Below, piece by piece: positions 1 through 8,062 of a stretch of 12,181 nucleotides of DNA. The translations under genes were made by a program, and so were the position numbers. The notes below the pieces were generated by a model. It was given only the letters and a program-made list of their open reading frames with translations, was not told the origin of the DNA and made no database searches. Numbering within the stretch: the first letter of the stretch is position 1; every line of letters starts with the position of its first letter. This DNA comes from Firmicutes bacterium CAG:449 (GTDB taxonomy: Bacteria; Bacillota_I; Bacilli_A; RFN20; CAG-449): the NCBI GenBank assembly GCA_000432895.1, contig FR889447.1, positions 89,324-101,504 on the forward strand, in the 5' to 3' direction.

Positions 1-1
1 G

Positions 2-181
2 GTTCCTGGAGTGGGTTCGATTTTTTTAAAATCTATTACTTTAAGAGATTATGATGTGTTTTTATTTGTAGGAATGTTTTATACCTTTATTGGTTTATTG
101 GGTAGTTTAATTGTTGATATTTCTTATGGAATTATTGACCCAAGAATTAAAGTAATGGGGAGAAAATTATCATGAAAATAA
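2..181 (+). CDS. oppB: OppB-like oligopeptide ABC permease, C-terminal end (partial)
   Basis: This is the last part of an inner-membrane permease subunit of a peptide ABC importer; the 5' part lies outside the window. The visible residues start with VPGVGSIFLKSI and TLRDYDVF, matching the conserved OppB/DppB stretch (IPGIG...F..SI..RDYP). A hydrophobic last membrane segment and the typical tail IIDPRIKV follow. Under the standard code the frame ends at TGA (173-175). If UGA is Trp, as oppC indicates, it continues as Trp-Lys and ends at TAA (179-181). Either way it overlaps the oppC start at 172, so the two are translationally coupled. Family assignment is firm from the tail motif and the following oppC, oppD and oppF. 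Substrate preference cannot be read from this fragment. Confidence 0.85.
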
Positions 182-1770
182 AAGACTATAAATTGAAAGA
201 AAATACTTCTATAGAAGAAGTGAATAAAGAAAATTTTGTTTTGTATAAAAAAGAAGAAACAGTTAAAGAAGTTAAATTAACTAAACATGGTTATTTAAAT
301 CTTTCTTTAAAAAAATTTGTTAAAAATAAAAGTGGGATTGTTTCTTTTATTATTTTAAGTATTATTTTTATTTATTCTTTATTAACTATTTGTTTTTCTC
401 CATTTATGAAAGTAGATAAGCTTGAATATGGTAATGATGGATTTAAACTGGCTAATTTAAAACCAAGAATTACTGAACATTATCAAGGTGGATTTTTAGA
501 TGGAACGTATCAAAGAAATGTTAATGATGCGACTTATTATTTATTAAAACATTATGAAGGAAATAGAAAGCCAATTGTTGTAGATTATGGTGAAGTTAAA
601 AATGATGAATTTAATTTATCACAAGGTAATCATTCTATTCAATTTGATTCTTATGCTTTAGGTAGTGCAATTGTTAATTTATCAAAAGATGAATATGATA
701 TATTAGTTAATTATGAACAAGAAAATAATCTTGATATTATTCAAAATTATGTTAGTTATGATAATTATTTAGTTGAATTTAGAAATCAGTTAAATGAAGA
801 AAATTATTCTGAACAATTAATCAATCAAACTATTTCTAATTTAGAAAATTATTACACGACAAATGCCAATGTTTATTATAAAGTTGATTGTTTAAGAAAT
901 AAAAATAATAAAATAATTAATAATAATATCTTTTTACCGAAATATGAAAATAATCATCTTGTTACTTTATATGGAGATAAAGTTAATATAAGTAATGGAA
1001 CATATAAAGTGAGAGTGGATTTTCTTGAATATTTTAAATATAAATATGGGTTTACTCCAAATTTTATTTTTGGTAGTAATTCGGCTGGACAAGATTTGTT
1101 TTCTCGTTTAGCAATTGGTATTTTATTTTCTTTATCTTTAGGAATTATTGTTTCTTTAATTAATTTTGTTTTAGGAATTATTTATGGTTCTATCAGTGGT
1201 TATTATGGAGGAAAAGTTGATTTAATTATGCAACGTATTTCAGAAATAATTGCTAGTATTCCTTCTACGATTATTTTAGTTATTTTTAGTGTTTATTTTT
1301 CTAATATGCCGAATATTAGTAGCTCTTTTGGAGTTATTTTAGGCTTGTTTTTAGCGTTTATTGCTACTGGATGGATTGGAGTGGCTTCCTCTACAAGTAT
1401 GCAATTTTTTAGATATAAAAATCAAGAATACGTTTTAGCTAGTAAAAGTTTTGGAGCAAAAGATAAAAGAATTATTTTTCATCATATTTTACCTAATGCT
1501 ATTGGAACAATTATTACTTCTTCAATTTTAATGATTCCAAGTGTGATATTTTCTGAATCATCATTAACTTTTTTAGGAATTATTGATTTGTCTAGTAGTT
1601 GAATTACCTCTATTGGTCAATTGTTATCAGAAGGAAATGATAAATTAGGGACAAGTGAAGCATATTTACTTTTATATCCATGTGTAATTATTGTGATTTT
1701 AATGATTACATTTAATATGTTAGGTAATGGTCTTAGAGATGCTTTTAATACCACTTTAAAAGGAGATTAA
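172..1770 (+). CDS. oppC: OppC-like oligopeptide ABC permease with in-frame TGA (Trp) and a large extracellular insertion
   Basis: Second permease subunit, about 532 residues, clearly longer than the roughly 300 of ordinary OppC. A cytoplasmic N-terminus leads to TM1 (about 54-76), then a polar, Asn/Tyr-rich domain (about 80-295) predicted to lie outside the cell. The standard core follows: FGSNSAGQDLFSR (from 300), several TM segments, and the EAA loop EYVLASKSFGAKDKR (from 419) that contacts the ATPases. Codon 477 is TGA (1600-1602), directly after ESSLTFLGIIDLSSS, where the family has a conserved Trp (SLSFLG...SWG). The frame then stays open through the expected ending, including ITSIGQLLSEG and FNMLGNGLRDAF, to TAA at 1768-1770. 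Stopping at TGA would remove the last TM helix. The ATG at 172 has GGGGAGA eight bases upstream. oppD begins one base after the stop. Confidence 0.9.
1600..1602 (+). other. In-frame TGA read as Trp inside oppC
   Basis: The codon falls at the conserved Trp of the OppC motif, and about 56 codons of clear OppC homology follow in the same frame before TAA. No start codon with a ribosome binding site follows it that could make a separate protein. Recoding of UGA to Trp, as in Mycoplasma and relatives, explains it best. Readthrough, a recent nonsense mutation or a sequencing error are the alternatives. Confidence 0.8.
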
Positions 1771-1771
1771 G

Positions 1772-3409
1772 ATGAGTTTATTACAAGTAAATAATTTAAG
1801 AATATCTTTTAAAACTAATGGTGGAATTTTAAAAGCCGTTAGAGGAGTTTCTTTTTCTTTAGATAAACAAGAAGTAGTCGCATTAGTAGGTGAATCTGGA
1901 TCAGGAAAATCAGTTACCTGTAAAGCAATTATGCAATTACTAGATAATAATGCTTATTTAGAAGAAGGAGAAATACTTTTTCATAATAAAGATGTTTTAC
2001 GTTTAAAAGAAAAAGATTTGAATGCTTTAAGAGGTTCACAAATTGCTTGTGTTTATCAGGATAGTCAATCAACTTTAAATCCTTTAATGCAAGTAGGAAA
2101 ACAAGTTGAAGAAGCTATAAAGAAAAAAGAAACTAAGACAAGAAAAAAAGCAAAAGAATATTTATTACAATATAAACGTGTTTTAAAATATTTATCTAAC
2201 AATGAAAAAGATTATGTTTATAAATTAAATGAAAAAAAAGAGATTAATCGATTAATTGATTTAGTTAAAGAATTTGATTTTAATGATGTTGAAACTTTTT
2301 CTTATGAAAAAACTTGTTTAACAATAAAAAAAATAAATAAACAAATAAAAAAATTAGTTAAAAATCCTCTTTATAATTTTAATGAACTTTTGTTATATCA
2401 AAATCAATTTAATAATTTTATTTTAAATTATAAAAAAGCTATTGAAGAAGAAAATGAACAAAATAAATTATTTGCCAAATATAATGTGTCCTCTTATTAT
2501 GATTTACCTTTAAATGAACGAGCTCAAAATAAAGAAAAAATCATTTTACCAATTGATGTTTATCATAAAATGAAAAAAGAAGTAATTGCTTGTTTATCTT
2601 ATTTAGAAAAAGGAATTGAAGTTTTTAATTTTTCTTATGAAGAAGAAAAAAGAAATCTTGATTTATTAAATAAAAAAATGACAAAATCTGAAATACATCA
2701 AAAAGTTGTTTCGATTTTTAAAGAAGTAGGTATTACTTCTCCAGAAGAAAGATATTATTTACATCCATTTGAATTATCTGGTGGATTACGTCAAAGAGTA
2801 ATGATTAGTATTGCTTTAGCAAGTGATCCAGAAATTTTAATTTGCGATGAACCAACGACTGCTTTAGATGCGACAATTCAAAAACAAATTATTGATTTAT
2901 TAAAAAAGTTAAAAAGAGAAAGAAATCTTTCTATTATTTTTATTTCACATGATTTAGGCGTGGTTGCTAATATTGCCGATAAAGTATTTATTATGTATGC
3001 TGGGAAAATTGTTGAAAAAGGCACGGTTTATGATATTTTTTATGATCCTAGACATCCTTATACTTGGGCTTTACTTGGCTCAGTACCGACTTTACAAACT
3101 GAAGGTGAATTATCATATATTAAAGGTAATGTTCCAAATATGTTAATTCCTGCACGGGGAGATAATTTCGCTCAGAGAAATATTTATTCTTTAAAACAAG
3201 ATTATTTGTCTTTTCCAAAGATGGTCAAAATATCTTCTAGTCATTCTGTAGCATCTTTTTTATGTTATGAAGAAGCAAATGAAGTAAATAAACCTTTGCA
3301 AATTAAAAATAGATTAAAACATTATGTTGAATTTGATGGAAGAAATATGCCACTTTATGATAACAAGAAAAATAGCATTCTTGAGGAGGTAAAAAATGAA
3401 CTCCAATAA
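1772..3409 (+). CDS. oppD: OppD-like peptide ABC transporter ATPase with a long helical insertion
   Basis: Cytoplasmic ATPase of the peptide importer, 545 residues against about 330-350 for typical OppD. Visible motifs are Walker A GESGSGKS (40-47), Q-loop YQDSQSTLNPLM (Gln96), signature LSGGLRQRV (from 335), Walker B ILICDEPTTALD, the switch His in FISHDLGVV, and the C-terminal oligopeptide-transporter region HPYTWALLGSVP with PNMLIPARGDNFAQRN. About 180 extra residues lie between Q-loop and signature (roughly 110-315). They are Lys/Glu/Asn-rich and probably helical or coiled-coil. This falls in the ATPase helical subdomain, which faces the permease; its role is unknown. The CxxxxxxRC cysteines of many OppD tails are absent. 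AGGAG (1761-1765) precedes the ATG by six bases. The end overlaps oppF by 14 bases. Confidence 0.92.
   Translation: MSLLQVNNLRISFKTNGGILKAVRGVSFSLDKQEVVALVGESGSGKSVTCKAIMQLLDNNAYLEEGEILFHNKDVLRLKEKDLNALRGSQIACVYQDSQSTLNPLMQVGKQVEEAIKKKETKTRKKAKEYLLQYKRVLKYLSNNEKDYVYKLNEKKEINRLIDLVKEFDFNDVETFSYEKTCLTIKKINKQIKKLVKNPLYNFNELLLYQNQFNNFILNYKKAIEEENEQNKLFAKYNVSSYYDLPLNERAQNKEKIILPIDVYHKMKKEVIACLSYLEKGIEVFNFSYEEEKRNLDLLNKKMTKSEIHQKVVSIFKEVGITSPEERYYLHPFELSGGLRQRVMISIALASDPEILICDEPTTALDATIQKQIIDLLKKLKRERNLSIIFISHDLGVVANIADKVFIMYAGKIVEKGTVYDIFYDPRHPYTWALLGSVPTLQTEGELSYIKGNVPNMLIPARGDNFAQRNIYSLKQDYLSFPKMVKISSSHSVASFLCYEEANEVNKPLQIKNRLKHYVEFDGRNMPLYDNKKNSILEEVKNELQ
3384..3389 (+). promoter_or_regulatory. 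Ribosome binding site of oppF inside the oppD end
   Basis: AGGAGG lies six bases before the oppF ATG (3396) and within the last codons of oppD. It supports the overlapping start. Confidence 0.8.
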
Positions 3410-4367
3410 AATATTAGAAGTTGAACATGTTAATAAAAGTTTTTATTTATCAAAAAAAGAAAAATTAAAAGCCGTTAATGATGTTAGTTTTTCTTTATAT
3501 GAAAATGAAACGTTAGGAATTGTTGGTGAATCTGGATGTGGAAAAACTACTTTAGCTAGATTAATTGTTTCTTTATATGAAGTTGATGAAGGTAAAATAA
3601 TTTTTAATAATGAAATAATTAATAAAAATTATTATTCTAATGAATTAAAAAAGTTGAAAAAATCTAAATTAGATAAGAAACAATTTTTAATAGAAAAAGA
3701 AAAACTAAAGAATTTATCATATGGTGATAGTAATAGTGTGCAAATGATTTTTCAAGATCCGATTGCTTCAATTAATCCAAGGATGTCAATTTATGATGTT
3801 ATTAAAGAAGGATTAGTGATTCAAGGAGAGAAAGATGAAAACATTATTGCAAAAAAAGTTTATAATGTTTTAGAAAAAGTTGGTCTATCTAAAGATATTA
3901 TTAATCGTTTTCCTAATGAATTTTCTGGTGGGCAACTTCAAAGAATTGGAATTGCTAGAGCGTTAATTATGAATCCAAAAATTATTATTGCTGATGAAAT
4001 AGTTTCTGCTTTAGATGTTTCAATTCAATCACAAATTATTAATTTACTTAATGAAATAAAAAAAGAAGGATTATCTATTATTTTTATTGCCCATAATTTA
4101 AATATTGTTAAGTATTTCTGTAATCGAATTATTGTGATGTATAAAGGACAAATTGTGGAAATGGCTCCTAGTGAAGAATTATTTAATAATCCTTTACATC
4201 CTTATACAAAAAAACTAGTGGAGTCAATTCCTTTACCTGATCCAAATATTGAAAAAAGCAAAAAAGAAAGTAGTGAAATATTTGATTATATTATTGAAGA
4301 AAATAGTTTTTTAATTGAAGTAAAAAAAGATCATTTTGTTAGAGGTATCAAAGATGAAAAAAATTAA
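3396..4367 (+). CDS. oppF: OppF-like peptide ABC transporter ATPase
   Basis: Second ATPase of the importer, 323 residues, the usual OppF size. Motifs are Walker A GESGCGKT, Q-loop MIFQDPIASINPRMSIYDVI, signature FSGGQLQRIGIARAL, Walker B IIIADEIVSALDVSIQSQ, switch His in FIAHNLNIV, and the C-terminal HPYTKKLVESIPLPDP. The Walker B region has DEI where the family has DEP, and the H-loop has HN where HD is usual. The catalytic Glu and switch His are kept, so it should be active. A Lys-rich stretch of about 30 residues sits before the Q-loop. Arg in NPRM is encoded by AGG, which argues that AGG still means Arg here. The gene overlaps oppD at its start and the first metalloprotease at its end, so these genes are probably co-transcribed. 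Confidence 0.93.
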   Translation: MNSNKILEVEHVNKSFYLSKKEKLKAVNDVSFSLYENETLGIVGESGCGKTTLARLIVSLYEVDEGKIIFNNEIINKNYYSNELKKLKKSKLDKKQFLIEKEKLKNLSYGDSNSVQMIFQDPIASINPRMSIYDVIKEGLVIQGEKDENIIAKKVYNVLEKVGLSKDIINRFPNEFSGGQLQRIGIARALIMNPKIIIADEIVSALDVSIQSQIINLLNEIKKEGLSIIFIAHNLNIVKYFCNRIIVMYKGQIVEMAPSEELFNNPLHPYTKKLVESIPLPDPNIEKSKKESSEIFDYIIEENSFLIEVKKDHFVRGIKDEKN

Positions 4368-6156
4368 ATTAGTTTGTTTATTAAGTTTATTTTGCTGTAG
4401 TTGTAGTGAGGTTTCTACTTCTAGTATTCAACAAAATAACTCCATTCAAAAATTAGAAGTTAATTACACCAATGTAAAAGATACATATTTTCTTGGTGAA
4501 AAACTTGATTTATCTTCTTTAGATGTAGTTATTAAGGAATTTGTTGATGGTGCATGGCTAGAAAAAGAACATGTAGAAAATTGGACTTCTTCTATTCAAA
4601 ATGGAACAATTTTAAATGAAGAAGGTGAAATTAAAATCACAATTTCTTATTTAGAATTTGTACCAGTATCTTTTTATATTTTAGTTTTAAATCGAGATAA
4701 ATATTTATCTAATGATGATTTTTCTAAAGCTAGTAATGAATATAATGTTTCTTTATTTGGAAAAAATACATCTTCTCCTTATTTAGATCCTTTATCTTTA
4801 GATAATAAAGTTTTAGTTGTACCTTATTATTTTACTGAACAAGAAGAAATGGCAACTGAAGAAAATAGAAAGAAAATTGAAGATGTTTTCTTCTCAAGTG
4901 AAAATAAACCATATAGTGTTAAATCTTATTATGAAACATCTTCTTATCATAAAACTAATTTTGATGGAGATGTCATTAATTGGATGAAATCATCATATCA
5001 ATCTGATAAATTGATTCAAAATGGAGGATATGATGCGGCTAAAGATATTTATGAACAATATCAAAAAGAATATCGAAAAGATAATCATGGTATCTTAGGA
5101 AAAGACGCGAAATCTTTATCTTATTATGATTCCAATAATGATGGAGCAATTGATTTATTATGGATTATTTATTCTCGTCCAATGGAACATACTTCCACTA
5201 ATCAATGGTGGGCGTATACTTCTCATGAAGGTGTAGGACTTTCTTTGAATGTTAATAATCCTGTTCCAAAAACTTTTTGTTGGGCAAGTTTTTCGTTTAT
5301 GAATGATAATTATGATCCTCATACTTACGTTCATGAAACTGGACATGCTTATGGTTTAGTGGATTATTATGATTATAATTCATATTGGTCATGTATGGGT
5401 GGAGTTGATATGATGGACAATAATATCGGTGATCATAGTGGATTTTCTAAATTTTCTTTAGGATGGACTTCTCCATTAGTGGTTAATAAATCTTCAATTA
5501 TAAAACTAAAAAAATATTCTTCTAGTGGTGAATTTATTTTATTACCAAGTCAAAATTATAATAATACACCTTTTGATGAATATTTGACTTTAGAGTATAT
5601 TTCTACTGATAATTTAAATTCTATTGATTATTATACTGGTTATAATGGAGTAAGTGGTTATAAAGAAGGGGGAATTAGAATTTCTCATATTGATGCAAGA
5701 GTGAAAAATGATAATCGTTATATTCCTTTAGATGATATTCAAAAGGCAACAAATTATATCGCTGATAATTCTTATTTTGGAAGAAATTCTTCAGGTAAAG
5801 CTAGCTCTACGACCACAGATTTTTTTGAAGGTCATTTAAATGATTCTAATGTAGATCGTTCTTATTATTTATTAGGAGTAATTTCAGCATCTTTTGATGA
5901 AACTAGATATAATATGAATTCAAAAGTTTATTGTGATGATTCTTCTTTATTTAAAAAAAATAGTGAATTTTCTTTAGATGATGGTTATAACATTTTTATG
6001 CCTAGTTATTCTTCTTTATGGAATAAAGCAAGAAGTCATGTTTTAAATAATGATGATTATAAAACAGTGATTGATGAAAGTTTAAAATGTTCTTATTATG
6101 TTATAGTTTTAGATATAAATGAAGAAGAAGCAACATTATTAATTGAGGTAAAATAA
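4354..6156 (+). CDS. M6-family zinc metalloprotease, predicted lipoprotein (paralogue 1)
   Basis: Predicted surface protease of about 600 residues. I chose the ATG at 4354 over an upstream TTG (4336) because AGAGG (4341-4345) precedes it by eight bases and it gives a clean signal peptide, MKKIKLVCLLSLFCCSC. Cys17 is the likely lipidated residue, though the lipobox is weak (Cys at -3). An Ig-like domain (about 25-115) leads into the catalytic region, which holds a Ca-binding EF-hand-like loop DSNNDGAID (259-267), the zinc motif HETGHAYGLVD (327-337, HExxHxxGxxD), and GGVDMMDNNIGDHSGFSKFSLGW (from 349), the Met-containing turn typical of M6 (immune inhibitor A type) enzymes. A beta-rich C-terminus follows. 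It overlaps oppF by 14 bases and precedes a paralogue by one base. I infer extracellular proteolysis feeding Opp; the natural substrate is unknown. Confidence 0.88.
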   Translation: MKKIKLVCLLSLFCCSCSEVSTSSIQQNNSIQKLEVNYTNVKDTYFLGEKLDLSSLDVVIKEFVDGAWLEKEHVENWTSSIQNGTILNEEGEIKITISYLEFVPVSFYILVLNRDKYLSNDDFSKASNEYNVSLFGKNTSSPYLDPLSLDNKVLVVPYYFTEQEEMATEENRKKIEDVFFSSENKPYSVKSYYETSSYHKTNFDGDVINWMKSSYQSDKLIQNGGYDAAKDIYEQYQKEYRKDNHGILGKDAKSLSYYDSNNDGAIDLLWIIYSRPMEHTSTNQWWAYTSHEGVGLSLNVNNPVPKTFCWASFSFMNDNYDPHTYVHETGHAYGLVDYYDYNSYWSCMGGVDMMDNNIGDHSGFSKFSLGWTSPLVVNKSSIIKLKKYSSSGEFILLPSQNYNNTPFDEYLTLEYISTDNLNSIDYYTGYNGVSGYKEGGIRISHIDARVKNDNRYIPLDDIQKATNYIADNSYFGRNSSGKASSTTTDFFEGHLNDSNVDRSYYLLGVISASFDETRYNMNSKVYCDDSSLFKKNSEFSLDDGYNIFMPSYSSLWNKARSHVLNNDDYKTVIDESLKCSYYVIVLDINEEEATLLIEVK

Positions 6157-6157
6157 A

Positions 6158-7987
6158 ATGAATAAAAAATGTTTATATTTAATTTTTCCATTATTACTTG
6201 TCGGATGTGGAGAAAATGTTTCTAGTGTCGGTGAAAAATCAATTATTTTATCAAGTGATAAATATGATTTAATGATTGATGAAGTTAGTTTAATTAATGC
6301 TAGAACTATTAATTTTTCAGGTGATGTTATTCTTGAAAGTAGTGATAATTCAATTGTCCAAGTTTTACAAGATAATTATATAAAAGCTTTAAAAGAAGGT
6401 AATGTTACTATTAAAGCGACTAGTAAAGACGATAAGAGTGTTTTTGCTAGTATTGATATTAGTGTTAATAATGAAAGTGATTTAATTGATTTTAATTATT
6501 ATAAATTTGATCAATATCCTTCTAGGAATAAATCATTAAATTCTTTAGGAGCACAAAATGTTTTAGTTTTACCAATTTCTATTAAGGGCTTTGAAAATAA
6601 TGCGACAGAAAATACTTTAAATAGAATTAAAAATGCTTTTAATGGTGAAACAACTTGGGAAAGTGTTTCTTCATTCTATAGTAAAAGTAGTTATAATAAG
6701 TTAAATTTTAATTTTGTCGTAGCTAACCAATGGTATCAATCAAATCTTACACCTTTAGAAATTGAACAAAGAAAATTATATGATGATTGTGGAACTTCTT
6801 ATTTAGTGGAAGATGCTTTAAATTGGTATAAAGAAAATTATAGTAGTGATTTTAATAAATATAATAAGTTTGATAGTAATAATGATGGTTTTGTTGACGC
6901 TATATGGGCTATTTATAGTGCACCAAATCAAACAAAACATGACTATTCAGATTTAATTAATTTTGATAAAACTTTAATGTGGGCTTTTACTGCTTCTAGT
7001 AGATTAAATTTATCTAATAATGGTAATTTATCTAGTCCAGTAAGTAAAATGTTTTCTTGGGCAAGTTATGATTTTATGGATGGTTATCAATTAGAAAATT
7101 CTATTGATACTCATACTTATATTCATGAAACTGGTCATCAATTAGGTTTAAAAGATTATTATTGTACAATTGGTAATAAAGATTTACCATATCCTTCTCC
7201 TTTTGGGTGTGTAGATATGATGGACAATAATATTGGTGATCATTGTGGATTTTCTAAATATGCTTTAGGTTGGATTGAACCAAAAGTAATTAAAGATGAA
7301 GCTATTATTGATTTAAAGCCATTTGAAGAAAGTGGAGATGTTTTATTGTTAACAAATGATAATTTTAATAATACTCCTTTTGATGAATATTTTTTAGTGG
7401 AGTATTTAACTCCTACTGGACTTAATCAAAAAGATTATTCTTCTTATTATGTGGATAATTCTTTACAAGGTTATTCTAAAAATGGAGTTAGAATTTCTCA
7501 TGTTGATAATCGAGTAGTATCTACTAAGGGAGGATTCCATTATTGTAATAATGTTGATGATTTTATTAATGATCCTTTTTCAAATACTAATTTTACTACC
7601 TACACTCCATATGTTGAAGAAGGTGGAGATAGACCAATGTATCAAAATACTTTAATGCAAAAAAATTATAAAGAAAGTGATTATAATATTTTTTCTCCTA
7701 ATCGTGGATATTTTTATTCTATTTCATATAAAAATAATAAAAGAAAACAAAATCCTGATGATTCATTATTTTATGAAGGAGAGTCTTTTTCTTTAGAAGA
7801 AGATTCACCATATTTAGATTTAATGCCTCGTAAAAGTAATAAATTAGATAAGTATGGAGCTCGTAATGATTATAATTTAAATGATAAAGAAATTGTTCCT
7901 GATGAAAGTGATGTTTTTGATTATAAAATAGAAGTTATTTCTCTTAATGATGATTATGCAAGAATAAAAATTACGAAAATTTACTAA
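6158..7987 (+). CDS. M6-family zinc metalloprotease lipoprotein with BIG2-like domain (paralogue 2)
   Basis: Predicted lipid-anchored extracellular protease of 609 residues. The signal peptide ends in a good lipobox, LLVGC, with Cys17 the modified residue. Residues about 30-110 look like a bacterial Ig-like (BIG2) domain (SSDKYDLMIDE, then NSIVQVLQDN and GNVTIKATSKD). The catalytic region has an EF-hand-like loop DSNNDGFVD (239-247), zinc motif HETGHQLGLKD (323-333) and the M6 turn GCVDMMDNNIGDH around Asp353-Asp356. The downstream part matches paralogue 1 in order and spacing (NNTPFDEY, then GVRISHVDNRV against GIRISHIDARV), so the pair arose by tandem duplication followed by divergence, mainly in the N-terminal Ig-like part. 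GAGG (6145-6148) sits nine bases before the ATG, and only one base separates it from the upstream stop. It is probably the last gene of the opp operon. Confidence 0.88.
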   Translation: MNKKCLYLIFPLLLVGCGENVSSVGEKSIILSSDKYDLMIDEVSLINARTINFSGDVILESSDNSIVQVLQDNYIKALKEGNVTIKATSKDDKSVFASIDISVNNESDLIDFNYYKFDQYPSRNKSLNSLGAQNVLVLPISIKGFENNATENTLNRIKNAFNGETTWESVSSFYSKSSYNKLNFNFVVANQWYQSNLTPLEIEQRKLYDDCGTSYLVEDALNWYKENYSSDFNKYNKFDSNNDGFVDAIWAIYSAPNQTKHDYSDLINFDKTLMWAFTASSRLNLSNNGNLSSPVSKMFSWASYDFMDGYQLENSIDTHTYIHETGHQLGLKDYYCTIGNKDLPYPSPFGCVDMMDNNIGDHCGFSKYALGWIEPKVIKDEAIIDLKPFEESGDVLLLTNDNFNNTPFDEYFLVEYLTPTGLNQKDYSSYYVDNSLQGYSKNGVRISHVDNRVVSTKGGFHYCNNVDDFINDPFSNTNFTTYTPYVEEGGDRPMYQNTLMQKNYKESDYNIFSPNRGYFYSISYKNNKRKQNPDDSLFYEGESFSLEEDSPYLDLMPRKSNKLDKYGARNDYNLNDKEIVPDESDVFDYKIEVISLNDDYARIKITKIY

Positions 7988-8062
7988 TTTTTTACCATTA
8001 AATATAAATTAAACTTTCTTTTCATATATTTAATTTAATATAATTAGTTAAAGGAAAATATT
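7988..8062 (+). promoter_or_regulatory. AT-rich gap between the opp/protease operon and the DUF368 operon
   Basis: This 75-base stretch is the only real break among the first nine genes. It has a nine-base inverted repeat (TAAATTAAA at 8005-8013 against TTTAATTTA at 8029-8037, 15-base loop), made only of A and T and so a weak terminator at best. TATAAT (8039-8044) looks like a -10 box, but no good -35 stands 17 bases upstream, and a start about 7 bases downstream would remove the AAAGGA site (8050-8055) of the next gene. Whether a promoter lies here is uncertain. Confidence 0.3.

Noticed and set aside
2964..3146. Short open frame inside oppD
   Set aside because: It lies in another frame of a gene with full OppD motifs and has no recognisable content.
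3155..3157. Possible reassignment of CGG or AGG, known in some uncultured Bacilli
   Set aside because: CGG here aligns with a basic residue in the OppD tail, and AGG at 3780-3782 encodes the conserved Arg of NPRM in OppF. Both fit Arg.
4336..4353. Upstream TTG start for the first metalloprotease
   Set aside because: The ATG at 4354 has a properly spaced AGAGG and gives a normal lipoprotein signal peptide.
5158..5346. Minus-strand open frame inside the first metalloprotease
   Set aside because: It is antisense to the catalytic domain with its zinc motif; there is no ribosome binding site or homology.
8005..8037. Inverted repeat as a rho-independent terminator of the opp operon
   Set aside because: The stem is nine A/T pairs with a 15-base loop and no G-C pairs or clear T run; too weak to call.
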